Source: Microbulbifer agarilyticus
GTDB lineage: Bacteria > Pseudomonadota > Gammaproteobacteria > Pseudomonadales > Cellvibrionaceae
Direction of reading: 5' to 3'
Assembly: GCF_001999945.1 (NCBI RefSeq)
Contig: NZ_CP019650.1
Location: forward strand, 868,001-932,000
DNA: 64,000 nt
Both the position numbers and the translations under genes were made by a program. Of this stretch, positions 47,685-57,910 are shown piece by piece. Below the pieces are notes generated by a model. The model ran no database searches. It was not told where the DNA came from and saw only the letters and a program-made list of their open reading frames with translations. Numbering within the stretch: the first letter of the stretch is position 1; every line of letters begins with the position of its first letter.

Positions 47685-49307
47685 ATGTCCTTACATCGTT
47701 CTTCAGCCCTCCCAGTCCGCTATTTGCGCGCTCTGGGTAAATCACTGTGTTTTTTGGGGGCCACTTCCCTCATAGCCTGTGGTGGTGGCGGTGGGGGATC
47801 ATCCTCAAATTCTCAGAATTTCACTCCAGACCCGGTTGGTGATACCGATACTGGTTGGCAGCAGGGGGTATTTCTACCCGCGGAAACGTTTGCCAACCGC
47901 TGTGATATGCCGCGTACAGGTATCGATCCTTTTTCGGGGGAGGCATACGCCGATGTAAAAGGCACCACACTGGATGAAAATATGTGGATGCGCAGTTGGA
48001 GTAACGACCTGTATCTCTGGTATGACGAAATTGAAGACCAGGATCCAGACGGATTTACCACGGAAGACTACTTCGACACCCTGAAAACCAACCAATTAAC
48101 CATGTCAGGCACGCCCAAGGACCAGTTCCATTTTCTGGTACCCACGGACGAGTGGATTGCACAGTCCCAGTCTGGTGTATCGGTGGGCTACGGTCTGGAG
48201 TGGGCATTGCTGAGTTCCTTGCCGCCGCGGGAAGCGCTCGTTGCGTACACCGCTAAGGCAGATGCTGTAGGGCTGCCACCGCGCGGCGCTCGCATCCTGG
48301 AAATCGATGGTTACAGTATCGACGTGACATCTGAGGTGGGTGTGGATGCTTTGAATGCAGGCTTATTTCCATCAAGTGAAGGTGAGCAGCATACCTTCTT
48401 GTTTGAATACCCCGATGGACAACTGCAGGAGATGACTTTGACGGCGAACCCGGTGGTTTCGGATCCTGTGCAAAACGTCAAGGTGGTGGACGGCGCCATG
48501 GGGCGCAAGGTCGGTTACATGTTGTTTAACGACCATATCGCCACAGCAGAGCTAGCGCTGGTAAATGGCGTTTCTGAGTTGAGCGCGCAAAATATTGATG
48601 AGCTGGTGTTGGATCTTCGCTACAACGGTGGAGGTTATCTGGCGATCGCGAGCCAACTGTCCTACATGATCGCCGGTGAAACTGCGACAGCAGGCAGAAT
48701 CTTCGAATTGCTCCAGTTTAATGACAAGCATCCGGAAACCAACCCTGTTACCGGAGAGCCGCTACTGCCCAATCCATTTTATGATGAAACACTGGGCTTT
48801 TCCGCGGCTCCTGGCCAACCTTTGCCGACGCTCGATCTAAACCGAGTTTTTGTTTTGACTGGCCCCAATACCTGCTCGGCCAGCGAGGCGATTATCAACG
48901 GTCTGCGTGGTATTGATGTTGAAGTGATACAAATCGGTGCGACGACCTGTGGTAAACCATTTGGTTTTTATCCTACCGACAACTGCGGCACCACCTATTT
49001 CAGTATTCAGTTTCAGGGTGTAAACGACAAAGGTTTTGGTGAGTATGCCGATGGTTTTACACCGCTGGGCTCTGGCCAGGCGGGTGTTGAAGTTACTGGC
49101 TGCCAGGTGGCCGACGATTGGAATAATCCCCTGGGTGATGTGAATGAGTCACGCTTTGCGGCTGCACTCAATTACATTAATACCGGGTCCTGCGATGCTC
49201 CTGCCACAAGCATGGGTGTGGTGCGATCCGCTTCTGCAGACATGCTTTTGTTAGAAGGAATCGTGCCGAAACCTGTGTGGCGTCAAAGCCGGATCTATGT
49301 AAGGTGA
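47685..49307 (+). CDS. S41-family peptidase lipoprotein
   Basis: A 540-residue exported lipoprotein (lipobox LIAC followed by a Gly/Ser linker) of the C-terminal processing peptidase family. An N-terminal domain with MWMRSWSNDLYLWYDEI is followed by a degenerate PDZ-like stretch (ARILEIDGYSIDV) and the S41 core: ELVLDLRYNGGGY, the catalytic serine in NTCSASEAIINGL and the lysine region TTCGKPFGF. Four or more cysteines in the C-terminal part suit a periplasmic disulfide-stabilised protein. Substrate unknown. A small lipoprotein gene starts 5 bp after its stop. Confidence 0.87.
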   Translation: MSLHRSSALPVRYLRALGKSLCFLGATSLIACGGGGGGSSSNSQNFTPDPVGDTDTGWQQGVFLPAETFANRCDMPRTGIDPFSGEAYADVKGTTLDENMWMRSWSNDLYLWYDEIEDQDPDGFTTEDYFDTLKTNQLTMSGTPKDQFHFLVPTDEWIAQSQSGVSVGYGLEWALLSSLPPREALVAYTAKADAVGLPPRGARILEIDGYSIDVTSEVGVDALNAGLFPSSEGEQHTFLFEYPDGQLQEMTLTANPVVSDPVQNVKVVDGAMGRKVGYMLFNDHIATAELALVNGVSELSAQNIDELVLDLRYNGGGYLAIASQLSYMIAGETATAGRIFELLQFNDKHPETNPVTGEPLLPNPFYDETLGFSAAPGQPLPTLDLNRVFVLTGPNTCSASEAIINGLRGIDVEVIQIGATTCGKPFGFYPTDNCGTTYFSIQFQGVNDKGFGEYADGFTPLGSGQAGVEVTGCQVADDWNNPLGDVNESRFAAALNYINTGSCDAPATSMGVVRSASADMLLLEGIVPKPVWRQSRIYVR

Positions 49308-49312
49308 TCGGA

Positions 49313-49702
49313 ATGGGGAAAAAACTGAAAGCGCTGATCGCTTGTTGCTTGCCCGTCGTATATACCGCGTGTGGATCCATGACGGCTGCGGGATCAGATC
49401 AGCCAGCGCTGTTGATAGAAGTTACACCCGAGGTCATTGAAGAGCTGCAACAAGCTTTGGTGGACGCGAGCAGTGGGGCCCCAGTCACAATTGCCGACGA
49501 TGTGTTTACCAAAAGTAGTCTGTTGGCCCTTGAGCAGGGCAGACTTGCCGATGGCCCTGGCCGACCACTGACCGGGCGAGATCTTTTGGCGCCGAGAATT
49601 TTTCGGCTGGTGAAAAATGCGCAAGGGTGTTGGTTGGTTCGTGAGGCCGATAGCCAGCGCTGGTCTCTACGAAACGCATCTTGTGTTTCTGAAAATGGCT
49701 AG
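49313..49702 (+). CDS. Small lipoprotein of unknown function
   Basis: A 129-residue predicted lipoprotein (signal ending in lipobox YTAC) with no family I recognise. The mature part is mainly acidic and helical at first (EVTPEVIEELQQALVDASSG), with two cysteines near the end (GCWLVREAD, NASCVSENG). ATG 49313 is set by AAGGTGATCGG just upstream and by the lipobox. The 5-bp spacing from the S41 peptidase suggests coupled expression and perhaps a joint role in the envelope. Confidence 0.7.
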   Translation: MGKKLKALIACCLPVVYTACGSMTAAGSDQPALLIEVTPEVIEELQQALVDASSGAPVTIADDVFTKSSLLALEQGRLADGPGRPLTGRDLLAPRIFRLVKNAQGCWLVREADSQRWSLRNASCVSENG

Positions 49703-49788
49703 CCGCATAGTGGCAGATCGGTGAGTTGGGAGGGTGCCCCCCGACCGCTTAACGTCGACTGGGGGCAGGTGATCTGGAAGTCCGCAGA

Positions 49789-50094
49789 TCAAGGGCGCAG
49801 CAAATTGGAAAGCCGCGCGTTGGGCTTCTCCGCCTTGCGGAAGATCAGCGCGATTTTGCCGATTTCCTGCACCAGCTCGGATTTGCTCTGCTTGCACAGT
49901 TCGCCAATCAGTTCCCGGCGAACATCGCGGTCATTGACCGCCAGTTTCACCTTGATCAGCTCGTGATCCTCCAGCGCGCGATTCAACTCTTCCAGAACGC
50001 CTTCGGTCAGACCTTTGTCGGCAACGGTCACGATTGGCTTGAGGCTGTGGCCACGGGCGCGCAGCGCTTTTTTGCGGTCAGCGGTTAAAGGCAT
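49789..50094 (-). CDS. yhbY: YhbY-family ribosome-assembly RNA-binding protein
   Basis: A 101-residue CRM-domain protein that binds the pre-50S subunit. It carries the GxxG-type motif (ALRARGHSLKPIVTVADKGLTEGV) and the following HELIKVKLAV strand. ATG 50094 is chosen from the ribosome site GGATGGAG. It diverges from rlmE, the conserved gammaproteobacterial arrangement. Confidence 0.94.
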   Translation of the reverse strand: MPLTADRKKALRARGHSLKPIVTVADKGLTEGVLEELNRALEDHELIKVKLAVNDRDVRRELIGELCKQSKSELVQEIGKIALIFRKAEKPNARLSNLLRP

Positions 50095-50185
50095 ACAATA
50101 CTCCATCCTTAAACCCATACTTGGGTATTCGACGTGTGGGCAACCCGCGTGGACAACCCCATAAATTAGCGATGTATTGTAACTG

Positions 50186-50806
50186 ATGGGCCGATCAAAG
50201 AGCAGCCACCGTTGGCTGCGTGAACATTTTAACGACCACTACGTCAAACAATCCCAGAAAGACGGCTACCGTTCTCGTGCCTCCTACAAGCTGCAGGAGC
50301 TGCAGGGAAAGGACCGCCTGATCAAGCCGGGCATGACCGTGGTTGATCTCGGCGCCGCCCCTGGTGGCTGGTCTCAGGTGGCTGCAGAACTTGTTGGTCA
50401 CAAAGGCCGGGTGCTGGCGTCGGACATCCTGCCCATGGACGCCTTAGCGGGCGTGGACTTTGTGCAAGGTGATTTCACCGAGGAAGAAGTGTTCAACGAG
50501 CTGCTGGAAAAGCTCGGAGAAGAGCGCGCCGACCTTGTGATTTCCGATATGGCCCCCAATATGAGTGGAGTGCGTGCTGTCGATCAGCCTGCGTCCATGT
50601 ATCTGGTGGAGCTGGCGGTGGATATGGCGCGCCAGACCCTGAAGTCAGGCGGCGCGTTTGTGGCCAAGGTCTTTCAGGGGGAAGGATTCGATGAACTGAT
50701 TCGCGACCTGCGCAGTCAGTATCAGACGGTAGTAACCCGCAAGCCCGGTGCATCCCGCCCGCGTTCCCGTGAAGTCTATGTGGTAGCGCGTGGCTTTAAG
50801 GGGTAA
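50186..50806 (+). CDS. rlmE: 23S rRNA (uridine-2552-2'-O)-methyltransferase RlmE
   Basis: A 206-residue FtsJ-type methyltransferase acting on U2552 of 23S rRNA. SAM-binding motif [14 protein letters not shown], catalytic K-D-K-E tetrad residues in [34 protein letters not shown] and [11 protein letters not shown]. It precedes ftsH as in most relatives. Confidence 0.96.
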   Translation: MGRSKSSHRWLREHFNDHYVKQSQKDGYRSRASYKLQELQGKDRLIKPGMTVVDLGAAPGGWSQVAAELVGHKGRVLASDILPMDALAGVDFVQGDFTEEEVFNELLEKLGEERADLVISDMAPNMSGVRAVDQPASMYLVELAVDMARQTLKSGGAFVAKVFQGEGFDELIRDLRSQYQTVVTRKPGASRPRSREVYVVARGFKG

Positions 50807-50975
50807 GACGGGGCGAGAAGGGCTGACTTGCGAGGCTTTAATTGCCGAGATTTGATAAAGTCCCCATGACCGGGGCGACAGGTTTACGATTTTCGCCACC
50901 TATACTGGGTGGGATGGAAGGAATGGATAAAGTTGCCAAGGCGCAAACCAAGGCACAGGCAAGAGGGCATACCCT

Positions 50976-52892
50976 TTGAACGATATGGCAAAGAATTTGG
51001 TGTTGTGGCTGATCATCGCCGCGGTGCTGCTGATGGTTTTCCAGAACTTCAAGCCGCAATCCCGGGATGAATCCCTCAACTATTCCGACTTTGTCCAGGA
51101 TGTGCAATCCGGCCAAATCAAGAATGTGTTGGTCGATGGTCTCGTCATTACCGGTGAGAAAGCCGACGGCAGCCGCTTTAAGACCATTCAGCCGCAAATT
51201 ATCGACGACGAGCTCACTAATGAAATGGTGCGCGGCGGCGTTGAGTTCAACGGTCGCGAGCCCGAAAGCGCCAGTCTCTGGCAGCAGCTATTAGTCGCCA
51301 GTTTCCCGATCCTGATCATCATCGCCGTGTTTATGTTCTTTATGCGCCAGATGCAGGGCGGTGCCGGTGGTCGTTCCGGGCCCATGGCGTTCGGCAAGAG
51401 CAAGGCGCGTCTATTGGGCGAAGACCAGATTAAAACCACCTTCGCCGATGTGGCGGGCGTGGATGAAGCGAAAGAAGATGTGCAGGAGCTGGTGGAGTTC
51501 CTGCGCGACCCGTCCAAATTCCAGCGCCTCGGCGGTGCCATCCCTCGCGGCGTGCTGATGGCGGGCCCTCCCGGTACCGGTAAAACCCTGCTGGCCAAAG
51601 CCATTGCCGGTGAGGCCAAGGTGCCGTTCTTCTCGATTTCCGGTTCCGACTTCGTGGAAATGTTTGTCGGTGTGGGCGCCTCCCGTGTGCGCGACATGTT
51701 CGAACAGGCCAAGAAGCAGGCTCCGTGCATCATCTTTATTGATGAGATCGACGCCGTTGGCCGTCACCGTGGTGCCGGTGTAGGCGGTGGCCACGACGAA
51801 CGCGAACAGACCCTGAACCAGCTCTTGGTAGAGATGGACGGCTTTGAAGGCAACGAGGGCGTAATCGTGATCGCCGCGACCAACCGCCCGGACGTGCTCG
51901 ACTCCGCGCTGCTGCGCCCGGGCCGTTTCGACCGCCAGGTATTTGTCGGCCTGCCGGACATCCGCGGCCGTGAGCAGATCCTGAAAGTACATATGCGCAA
52001 GGTGCCGCTGGACGAGAAGGTGGACCCGCAGACCATTGCCCGCGGTACCCCCGGCTTCTCCGGTGCGGATCTGGCCAACCTGGTGAATGAGGCTGCCCTG
52101 TTTGCCGCCCGTGCCAACCGCCGCATGGTGACCATGGACGAGTTCGAGCGCGCCCGTGACAAGATCATGATGGGTGCCGAGCGCAAGTCCATGGTGATGA
52201 ATGAGAAGGAAAAGACCAATACCGCGTACCACGAAGCGGGTCACGCCATTATTGGTCGGCTGGTACCGGAGCACGACCCGGTGCACAAGGTCACCATCAT
52301 TCCGCGCGGCCGCGCTCTGGGTGTTACCCAGTTCCTGCCGGAAGAAGACAAGTACAGCCTGTCCAAGCGCGCGCTGGAATCCCAGCTGTGCTCCCTGTTC
52401 GGCGGCCGTATTGCCGAAGAAATGACCCTGGGGGTGGATGGTGTAACCACCGGTGCCTCCAACGATATCGAACGCGCTACCGATATTGCCCGCAATATGG
52501 TCACCAAGTGGGGCTTGTCCGAGAAGCTCGGCCCGCTGCACTACGGCGAAGACGAGAGCGGCCAGCCCGGGCAGGGCAATCCTGTGTCTGGCAAGACCTC
52601 GAACGAAATTGACGAGGAAGTGCGCCGCATTATCGATACATGCTACGACCGCGCGAACAAGCTGCTGGAAGAGAATCGCGATATTCTCGAGGCGATGAAA
52701 GACGCGCTGATGGAGTACGAGACCTTGGATGCAGAACAGGTAGATGATTTGATGGCACGCCGCAAGGTGCGCCCGCCGAGAGACTGGCACGACAACGACT
52801 ATACCGGTGGAGATTCTTCCGACGACGTTAAGCCGGAAAGCAAGTCCGAGGACGGTGACAGCTCCGTAGGTGGCCCGGTTAACGGTCACTGA
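50976..52892 (+). CDS. ftsH: ATP-dependent zinc metalloprotease FtsH
   Basis: A hexameric inner-membrane AAA+ protease of 638 residues. Two membrane segments ([18 protein letters not shown] and [19 protein letters not shown]) flank a small periplasmic domain; then Walker [14 protein letters not shown], pore loop [17 protein letters not shown], Walker [12 protein letters not shown], and the zinc site HEAGH. TTG 50976 has AAGAGGG at good spacing; ATG 50985 (MAKNLVLW, the E. coli-like start) is the alternative. Confidence 0.97.
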   Translation: MNDMAKNLVLWLIIAAVLLMVFQNFKPQSRDESLNYSDFVQDVQSGQIKNVLVDGLVITGEKADGSRFKTIQPQIIDDELTNEMVRGGVEFNGREPESASLWQQLLVASFPILIIIAVFMFFMRQMQGGAGGRSGPMAFGKSKARLLGEDQIKTTFADVAGVDEAKEDVQELVEFLRDPSKFQRLGGAIPRGVLMAGPPGTGKTLLAKAIAGEAKVPFFSISGSDFVEMFVGVGASRVRDMFEQAKKQAPCIIFIDEIDAVGRHRGAGVGGGHDEREQTLNQLLVEMDGFEGNEGVIVIAATNRPDVLDSALLRPGRFDRQVFVGLPDIRGREQILKVHMRKVPLDEKVDPQTIARGTPGFSGADLANLVNEAALFAARANRRMVTMDEFERARDKIMMGAERKSMVMNEKEKTNTAYHEAGHAIIGRLVPEHDPVHKVTIIPRGRALGVTQFLPEEDKYSLSKRALESQLCSLFGGRIAEEMTLGVDGVTTGASNDIERATDIARNMVTKWGLSEKLGPLHYGEDESGQPGQGNPVSGKTSNEIDEEVRRIIDTCYDRANKLLEENRDILEAMKDALMEYETLDAEQVDDLMARRKVRPPRDWHDNDYTGGDSSDDVKPESKSEDGDSSVGGPVNGH

Positions 52893-52935
52893 TTTAGAGG
52901 CGGACTCTGTCGATACGCTTCCAGTGTCGACCGCG

Positions 52936-52972
52936 AAGCGGGCCTGCTATTCACTAGCAGGCCCGCTTTGTA
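52936..52972 (+). terminator. Hairpin terminator after ftsH
   Basis: A perfect 14-bp stem (52936-52949 with 52955-52968). The T-run after it is short, so termination may be partial. Confidence 0.75.
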
Positions 52973-53047
52973 TATCTAGCAATACCAAGTGACGCGTGCA
53001 GATTTTCCCGCGGCGCCGCTTGAATTGCATCAAGCGATAAAAATTGT

Positions 53048-53890
53048 ATGAAGTTACTCTGCGGCCAGCGCACGCTGGACCTGTCCCGTCCCCAAGTGAT
53101 GGGCGTCCTCAACACCACACCAGATTCCTTTTCCGATGGCGGCAGCTATTACGGCGACGGCGGTTTGAATCTGGATCTGGTGTTAAAGCGCGCCGAGCAG
53201 ATGGTGCGGGATGGCGCATCCATTCTCGATATTGGCGGCGAGTCGACCCGTCCGGGTGCGGCGCCGGTATCCGAACAGGAAGAGTTGTCGCGCGTGGTGC
53301 CGGTTGTGGAAGCCATCGCGGCATGTCTGGATGTTGTGATCTCTGTCGATACCAGCACCGCCTCGGTGATGCACAATGCCGCCGCAGCCGGCGCCGGCAT
53401 CATTAACGATGTGCGCGCACTGACCCGTTCAGGGGCACTGGAGGCCGCTGCCGCGACCGGCTTGCCGGTGTGCCTGATGCACATGCAGGGGCAGCCCGGC
53501 ACCATGCAGGACAAGCCCGAGTACGCGGATGTGGTGGCCGAAGTACGTGCTTATCTCGATACGCGCCTGCAGGCCTGTGTGGACGCGGGTATCCCGCGGG
53601 AAAAGGTTATGTTCGACCCGGGCTTTGGTTTCGGCAAGAACGACGAGCACAATCTCGCGCTGCTGCGCCATCTGCCGGAGCTGGCGCCGGAGGGCGTGCC
53701 GTTGCTGGTGGGGATGTCCCGCAAGTCCATGATCGGGCGGCTGCTGGGTCGCGAGGTCGATGAACGCCTCGCCGGCAGTCTGGCGCTGGCCATGCTGGCC
53801 GCCCAGCGTGGAGCCGCAATTATTCGTGTGCATGACGTTGCGGCCACGGCAGATGTGCTGAAGTTACAACAATTAGTGGATTGCCCTTGA
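53048..53890 (+). CDS. folP: Dihydropteroate synthase
   Basis: A 280-residue TIM-barrel enzyme that joins p-aminobenzoate to the pterin diphosphate in folate synthesis, the sulfonamide target. Signature loops are complete: VMGVLNTTPDSFSDGG, ILDIGGESTRPGA, GIINDVRAL, FDPGFGFGKN, GMSRKSMIG and IIRVHDV. It lies between ftsH and glmM as usual. Confidence 0.97.
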   Translation: MKLLCGQRTLDLSRPQVMGVLNTTPDSFSDGGSYYGDGGLNLDLVLKRAEQMVRDGASILDIGGESTRPGAAPVSEQEELSRVVPVVEAIAACLDVVISVDTSTASVMHNAAAAGAGIINDVRALTRSGALEAAAATGLPVCLMHMQGQPGTMQDKPEYADVVAEVRAYLDTRLQACVDAGIPREKVMFDPGFGFGKNDEHNLALLRHLPELAPEGVPLLVGMSRKSMIGRLLGREVDERLAGSLALAMLAAQRGAAIIRVHDVAATADVLKLQQLVDCP

Positions 53891-53923
53891 GATGGGCCGA
53901 AAATAATAGAAGTGAGTTATCAG

Positions 53924-55270
53924 ATGACTAGAAAGTACTTTGGCACAGACGGTATCCGTGGCCAGGTCGGTGAGGGGGCAATCACTCCAGATTTTATGCT
54001 GCGTCTTGGTTACGCGGCGGGCAAGGTTCTGGGTGCCAATCAAGAAATTAAAGGGCGCAGCCGTATTCTGATCGGCAAGGATACCCGTGTTTCGGGCTAT
54101 ATGTTTGAGGCCGCGCTGGAAGCGGGTCTGATCAACGCCGGTGTCGACGTTGGATTGCTGGGCCCCATGCCCACCCCGGCCATTGCCTATCTCACGCGTA
54201 CCTTTCATGCCCAAGCCGGTATCGTGATCAGTGCCTCGCACAACCCTTATCAAGATAATGGCATCAAGTTCTTCAGCGGCGACGGCAGCAAACTGCCTGA
54301 CGAAGTTGAAGCCGAAATCGAAGCGGCGTTAGAACTGCCTATGGAAACCGCCAAGGACCTGGGTAAGGCCTGGCGCATTGATGATGCCGTGGGCCGCTAC
54401 ATCGAGTTCTGCAAGGCGAGTACCCCCTGGCGCTATTCACTGCAGGGGCTGAATATCGTTCTGGACTGCTCCAACGGTGCCACCTACCACATTGCGCCCA
54501 AGGTATTTAGCGAGCTGGGTGCCGAAGTGCACTCTATTGGTGTGCAGCCGGACGGCCTGAATATCAATCTGGATTGCGGTTCCACCAAGCCCGAGAAACT
54601 GCAACAAGCAGTCGTGGAGCGCGGTGCGGATCTGGGTATCGCGTTTGACGGCGATGGCGATCGGGTGATGTTTGTGGATAAGAACGGCAAGCTGATCGAC
54701 GGTGACCAGTTACTGTTCCTGATTGCCATCCATCGCCAGCAATTCCTCGGCGGTTGCAGCGGTGTCGTCGGTACGCAAATGAGTAACTACGGTTTCGAGT
54801 TGGCCCTGAAAGAACGCGCCATACCCTTCGCCCGTGCCAAGGTTGGCGATCGCTATGTACTGGAGATGATGTACAAGAACGGCTGGACCCTGGGTGGCGA
54901 GTCCTCCGGCCATATTGTCTGCACCGATGTAACCACCACCGGTGACGGCATCATCTCTGCATTGCAGGTATTGCGTGCGGTGAGTGACTTCGGCGAGTCG
55001 CTGGACCAGCTGAGCGAGAAAATGGACATGTTGCCCCAGCATATGATCAATGTGCGTCTCGCCAGCCGCGACGGCGTGCTGGAGCATGCGGACGTAAAGG
55101 CCGCCGTTGCCCTGGCTGAGTCGACCCTGGCGGATAGCGGCCGGGTGCTGTTGCGTCCATCTGGCACCGAACCGCTGATTCGAGTAATGGTTGAGGGCAA
55201 GGATGCGCCGCTCGTTGAACAGTTAGCGGCTGACATCGCCCAGGTGGTAGAACGCGTGGGCAACGTTTGA
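53924..55270 (+). CDS. glmM: Phosphoglucosamine mutase
   Basis: A 448-residue enzyme interconverting glucosamine 6- and 1-phosphate for peptidoglycan and LPS precursors. The active serine is in [19 protein letters not shown], the magnesium loop is FDGDGDRVM, the sugar loop GGESSGH and the phosphate loop [16 protein letters not shown] 53924 ([13 protein letters not shown]) is preferred to an in-frame GTG four codons upstream. Confidence 0.97.
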   Translation: MTRKYFGTDGIRGQVGEGAITPDFMLRLGYAAGKVLGANQEIKGRSRILIGKDTRVSGYMFEAALEAGLINAGVDVGLLGPMPTPAIAYLTRTFHAQAGIVISASHNPYQDNGIKFFSGDGSKLPDEVEAEIEAALELPMETAKDLGKAWRIDDAVGRYIEFCKASTPWRYSLQGLNIVLDCSNGATYHIAPKVFSELGAEVHSIGVQPDGLNINLDCGSTKPEKLQQAVVERGADLGIAFDGDGDRVMFVDKNGKLIDGDQLLFLIAIHRQQFLGGCSGVVGTQMSNYGFELALKERAIPFARAKVGDRYVLEMMYKNGWTLGGESSGHIVCTDVTTTGDGIISALQVLRAVSDFGESLDQLSEKMDMLPQHMINVRLASRDGVLEHADVKAAVALAESTLADSGRVLLRPSGTEPLIRVMVEGKDAPLVEQLAADIAQVVERVGNV

Positions 55271-55408
55271 GAGCGGTCCGGCGTCCGAGCTGGATGGCAG
55301 AAGAGACCAAAGCGTCGGAAGCCATTGAAAAATCAATAAATATCCGAAAACGCTGGTTGTATGTTACCGGCAATACCGCTAAGATTTGCGCCCCTTGGAG
55401 GAGCACCC

Positions 55409-56146
55409 ATGCGTAAAACTCTGGTTGCCGCCAACTGGAAAATGCACGGCAGCAAGACGTTTGCCGAGCAACTGTTGGCCGAGCTGAACAGCGGACTTGA
55501 GTCCGGAAAATGCTCCGCACAGGTGGTAATCTGCCCGCCATACCCCTATCTGGGTCTGGTCGGAGAGATTGCCAGCGGTCTGGCCCTTGGGGCTCAGAAC
55601 CTCAGCGAGCAAGCCTCTGGTGCTTTCACCGGCGAAGTCTCCGCTGAGATGTTGAAAGACTTCGGTGCCGATTACGTCATCGTTGGTCATTCAGAGCGCA
55701 GAAGCCTGTACGGTGAAACCAGCGCGCTGGTGGCGGAGAAGTTCGCCGCAGCCAAGGCTTCAGGTCTGGTCCCCATGCTGTGTGTGGGCGAGTCGCTGGA
55801 AGAGCGTGAATCTGGCAAGGCCCTGGAAGTAGTTGCCGCGCAGATTCAGGCCGTGGTTGAGCTTGGCCTGCCAGATACCTGGCAGAACGCGGTGATTGCT
55901 TATGAGCCTGTGTGGGCGATTGGCACCGGTAAAACGGCCACCCCGGAACAGGCCCAGGAAGTGCACCGCTTTATCCGCGAACAGCTGGGTGAAGCTGGAG
56001 AGCAGGTACAGATTCTCTACGGCGGTAGCGTAAAAGCCGGTAACGCCGTAGAACTGTTTGCCAAGCCCGATATTGATGGTGCTTTGGTAGGCGGGGCCTC
56101 ATTAAAGGCCGAAGAATTTATTCAGATTTGCCGCGCCGCAGATTGA
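55409..56146 (+). CDS. tpiA: Triose-phosphate isomerase
   Basis: A 245-residue glycolytic enzyme. Active-site residues are visible: the lysine in VAANWKMHG, His in VGHSERR, Glu in AYEPVWAIGTG, with the following flexible loop GKTATPEQA. ATG 55409 is set by TTGGAGGAGC. Confidence 0.97.
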   Translation: MRKTLVAANWKMHGSKTFAEQLLAELNSGLESGKCSAQVVICPPYPYLGLVGEIASGLALGAQNLSEQASGAFTGEVSAEMLKDFGADYVIVGHSERRSLYGETSALVAEKFAAAKASGLVPMLCVGESLEERESGKALEVVAAQIQAVVELGLPDTWQNAVIAYEPVWAIGTGKTATPEQAQEVHRFIREQLGEAGEQVQILYGGSVKAGNAVELFAKPDIDGALVGGASLKAEEFIQICRAAD

Positions 56147-56202
56147 GCGCAGCAAAGAAATTTTGATCAAGGGCAGACGCCCGATAGCAGGTTTTCTGGA
56201 CA

Positions 56203-56631
56203 ATGGAAAAACTGGTTTTAATCGTACATATCCTCACCGCGCTGAGCATCATCGCGCTGATTTTGCTGCAGCAGGGTAAGGGTGCTGAAGCGGGTGCATC
56301 TTTCGGTGCCGGCGCTTCTCAAACCGTATTCGGTAGCCAGGGCAGCGGAAATTTCTTTTCCCGCTTGACTGCAATTATGGCGACGGTATTCTTCGTCACC
56401 AGCTTTGGCCTGGCCTACCTCGCCAGCGTTAACAAAGCACCGGACATCGACGGTCTGCCGCAGGTACCTGCAGCAGTTGAGTCCCGCGAACAGCAGGACG
56501 ACGTTCCGGCGGTCATCGAGAGCGACATCCCTGAAGCTCAGGAAGCTGCTCCGGCCGACGAACTGCCTTCCGCAGAAGAAGCCCCGCAGGCTGAACTGCC
56601 GGAAGCAGATACTGAGGAACAGCCTCAGTAA
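56203..56631 (+). CDS. secG: Protein translocase subunit SecG
   Basis: A 142-residue SecG with the standard two membrane helices (VLIVHILTALSIIALILLQQGKG and ATVFFVTSFGLAYLA) and the GASFGAGASQTVFGSQGSGNF loop. The C-terminal tail of about 65 residues is very acidic, rich in Glu, Ala and Pro, and longer than in E. coli (110 residues in all). Confidence 0.95.
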   Translation: MEKLVLIVHILTALSIIALILLQQGKGAEAGASFGAGASQTVFGSQGSGNFFSRLTAIMATVFFVTSFGLAYLASVNKAPDIDGLPQVPAAVESREQQDDVPAVIESDIPEAQEAAPADELPSAEEAPQAELPEADTEEQPQ

Positions 56632-56664
56632 GCCGAAAGGCAAATCAAAAACTGAAAAGTTTTT

Positions 56665-56750
56665 GCCCAGGTGGTGGAATTGGTAGACACGCTATCTTGA
56701 GGGGGTAGTGAGCTATGCTCGTGCGGGTTCAAGTCCCGCCCTGGGCACCA
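56665..56750 (+). tRNA. tRNA-Leu (anticodon GAG)
   Basis: An 86-nt tRNA with the 7-bp acceptor stem GCCCAGG/CCTGGGC, D-loop TGGTAGACA, anticodon loop TTGAGGG reading GAG, a long class II variable arm (GAGC-TAT-GCTC), T-arm GGGTTCAAGTCCC and an encoded CCA. It follows secG as in many gammaproteobacteria. Confidence 0.97.
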
Positions 56751-56789
56751 CATTGAAAACCGAGCTTCGCATGAGTTCGGTATCCTTCC

Positions 56790-56815
56790 AAAAGCCCCGC
56801 AGTGCGGGGCTTTTG
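56790..56815. terminator. Bidirectional terminator after tRNA-Leu
   Basis: The stem AAAAGCCCCGC/GCGGGGCTTTT (loop AGT) serves the tRNA transcript and the converging msrA-like gene. Confidence 0.9.
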
Positions 56816-56825
56816 TGTTTCTGGC

Positions 56826-57350
56826 TCAGCGAGAGCCCTTCCGTTCTTTTATCTCGTCTAAGAATTTGCTTTGAAGCAGCTGAAGTTTCGGCTCGATGTA
56901 CCTCTGGCAAAATGGCCGCTGTGGGTCACTGGAATAATAATTTGTATGCTGTGGGTCTGAACTACGAAATTCGTGGTAGGGCAAGACCTCGGTAATCAGC
57001 GGGTCGGCGAAGTCATTCTGAAATTTGTACAAAGCCTCTTGGGCTATCTCCCTTTGTTGTGCGGTAAAAAAGTAGATCGCGCTACGGTAATTTTTACGCA
57101 ACTGATGAACCGCTGTAGCGCTGTGCGTATACAGGTGCACCTCGATCAGCGTTTCCAGGGACATTTCTTTGGGATCAAAGTGTACGATCACAGCCTCTGA
57201 AAAATCTGCATTTGGAGGCTGTGATGCGATGTACCCCTGGTCGACACGCTCAACACCGCGCAACTGTTGAAATACGGCTTCTGTACACCAGTGGCAGCCA
57301 CCGCCAAACCCTATCTGCGCTGATTCAGTGTTATTACTCTCCTGAGGCAT
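56826..57350 (-). CDS. Peptide-methionine (S)-S-oxide reductase (MsrA family)
   Basis: A repair enzyme for oxidised methionine, 174 residues from ATG 57350 (a TTG at 57377 is an alternative). The active-site motif is GGGCHWCTEAVFQQLRGV, with His in place of the usual Phe in GCFWC; other family features (VIVHFDP, FLYTHSATAV-like stretch, NYRSAIYF) are kept. No signal peptide, so probably cytoplasmic. It lies where rimP-nusA-infB would be expected after the tRNA in the common order. Confidence 0.85.
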   Translation of the reverse strand: MPQESNNTESAQIGFGGGCHWCTEAVFQQLRGVERVDQGYIASQPPNADFSEAVIVHFDPKEMSLETLIEVHLYTHSATAVHQLRKNYRSAIYFFTAQQREIAQEALYKFQNDFADPLITEVLPYHEFRSSDPQHTNYYSSDPQRPFCQRYIEPKLQLLQSKFLDEIKERKGSR

Positions 57351-57490
57351 ATGAATACTCGGCTGCTTTTCCAGCAAGTAAACGGGAAGTGTAGTGTGGG
57401 TGTGGTGGTCTTCGAGCGTTTTAAATGGGGCTGAAATGTAGAGTCATTGTTCGCTTTCACGCGGAGTTTGTCGGGTTTCAACAACATTGA

Positions 57491-57910
57491 CTATTCGCAT
57501 TGAGTCTCAAAGCTCGTCTCGTCCAACCAAGTCTCCTTGTCGCCGCAGGGGTTGAACTTACTGAAAAGCTGCTGAACCTCGTTAGACTCCGAAAACTCTA
57601 TGCAGCGAGAAATTGCGGCTTGCGATCCATTTTTGGTTGTAAACTCTGTTGGTTTCCAACTTTTTAGCTGTACTCTCAAGGCTTCGTACGCAGCTAGATC
57701 AACATTTCCCATATATACGTTAGCGGAACGATTGGCGTCAGCCGTTATCGACTTTTCTTGGAATGAAGATCCCAGGCAAATTGCGGTTGCGTATTTGCGA
57801 AAATCTTTCTCCTCTTTAGTGGCTTCCTGCTGGTTTGATGCAGTACTTTTGCTGCAGGACGATAATAAAAAAAAGCCTAAAAAGATGAATGTTTGCTTTT
57901 TAGTTCCCAT
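57491..57910 (-). CDS. Tai4-like immunity lipoprotein
   Basis: A 139-residue predicted lipoprotein (signal ending LLSSCS) that should guard against the adjacent Tae4-type amidase in the periplasm. It has the helical, cysteine-containing composition and the KDFRKYATAICLGSSF-type motif of Tai4 proteins, plus paired cysteines near the end. ATG 57910 follows GAAGAAGG and lies inside the 3' end of the effector gene (34-bp overlap). The region is more AT-rich than its neighbours, suggesting transfer. Confidence 0.8.
   Translation of the reverse strand: MGTKKQTFIFLGFFLLSSCSKSTASNQQEATKEEKDFRKYATAICLGSSFQEKSITADANRSANVYMGNVDLAAYEALRVQLKSWKPTEFTTKNGSQAAISRCIEFSESNEVQQLFSKFNPCGDKETWLDETSFETQCE

Noticed and set aside
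45952..47745. Long minus-strand frame opposite pntB and its terminator
   Set aside because: It is rich in His, Gln and Thr, runs through a rho-independent terminator and into the start of the S41 gene, and has no family features.
51411..52889. Long minus-strand frame opposite ftsH
   Set aside because: Complement of a highly conserved gene with no domain of its own.
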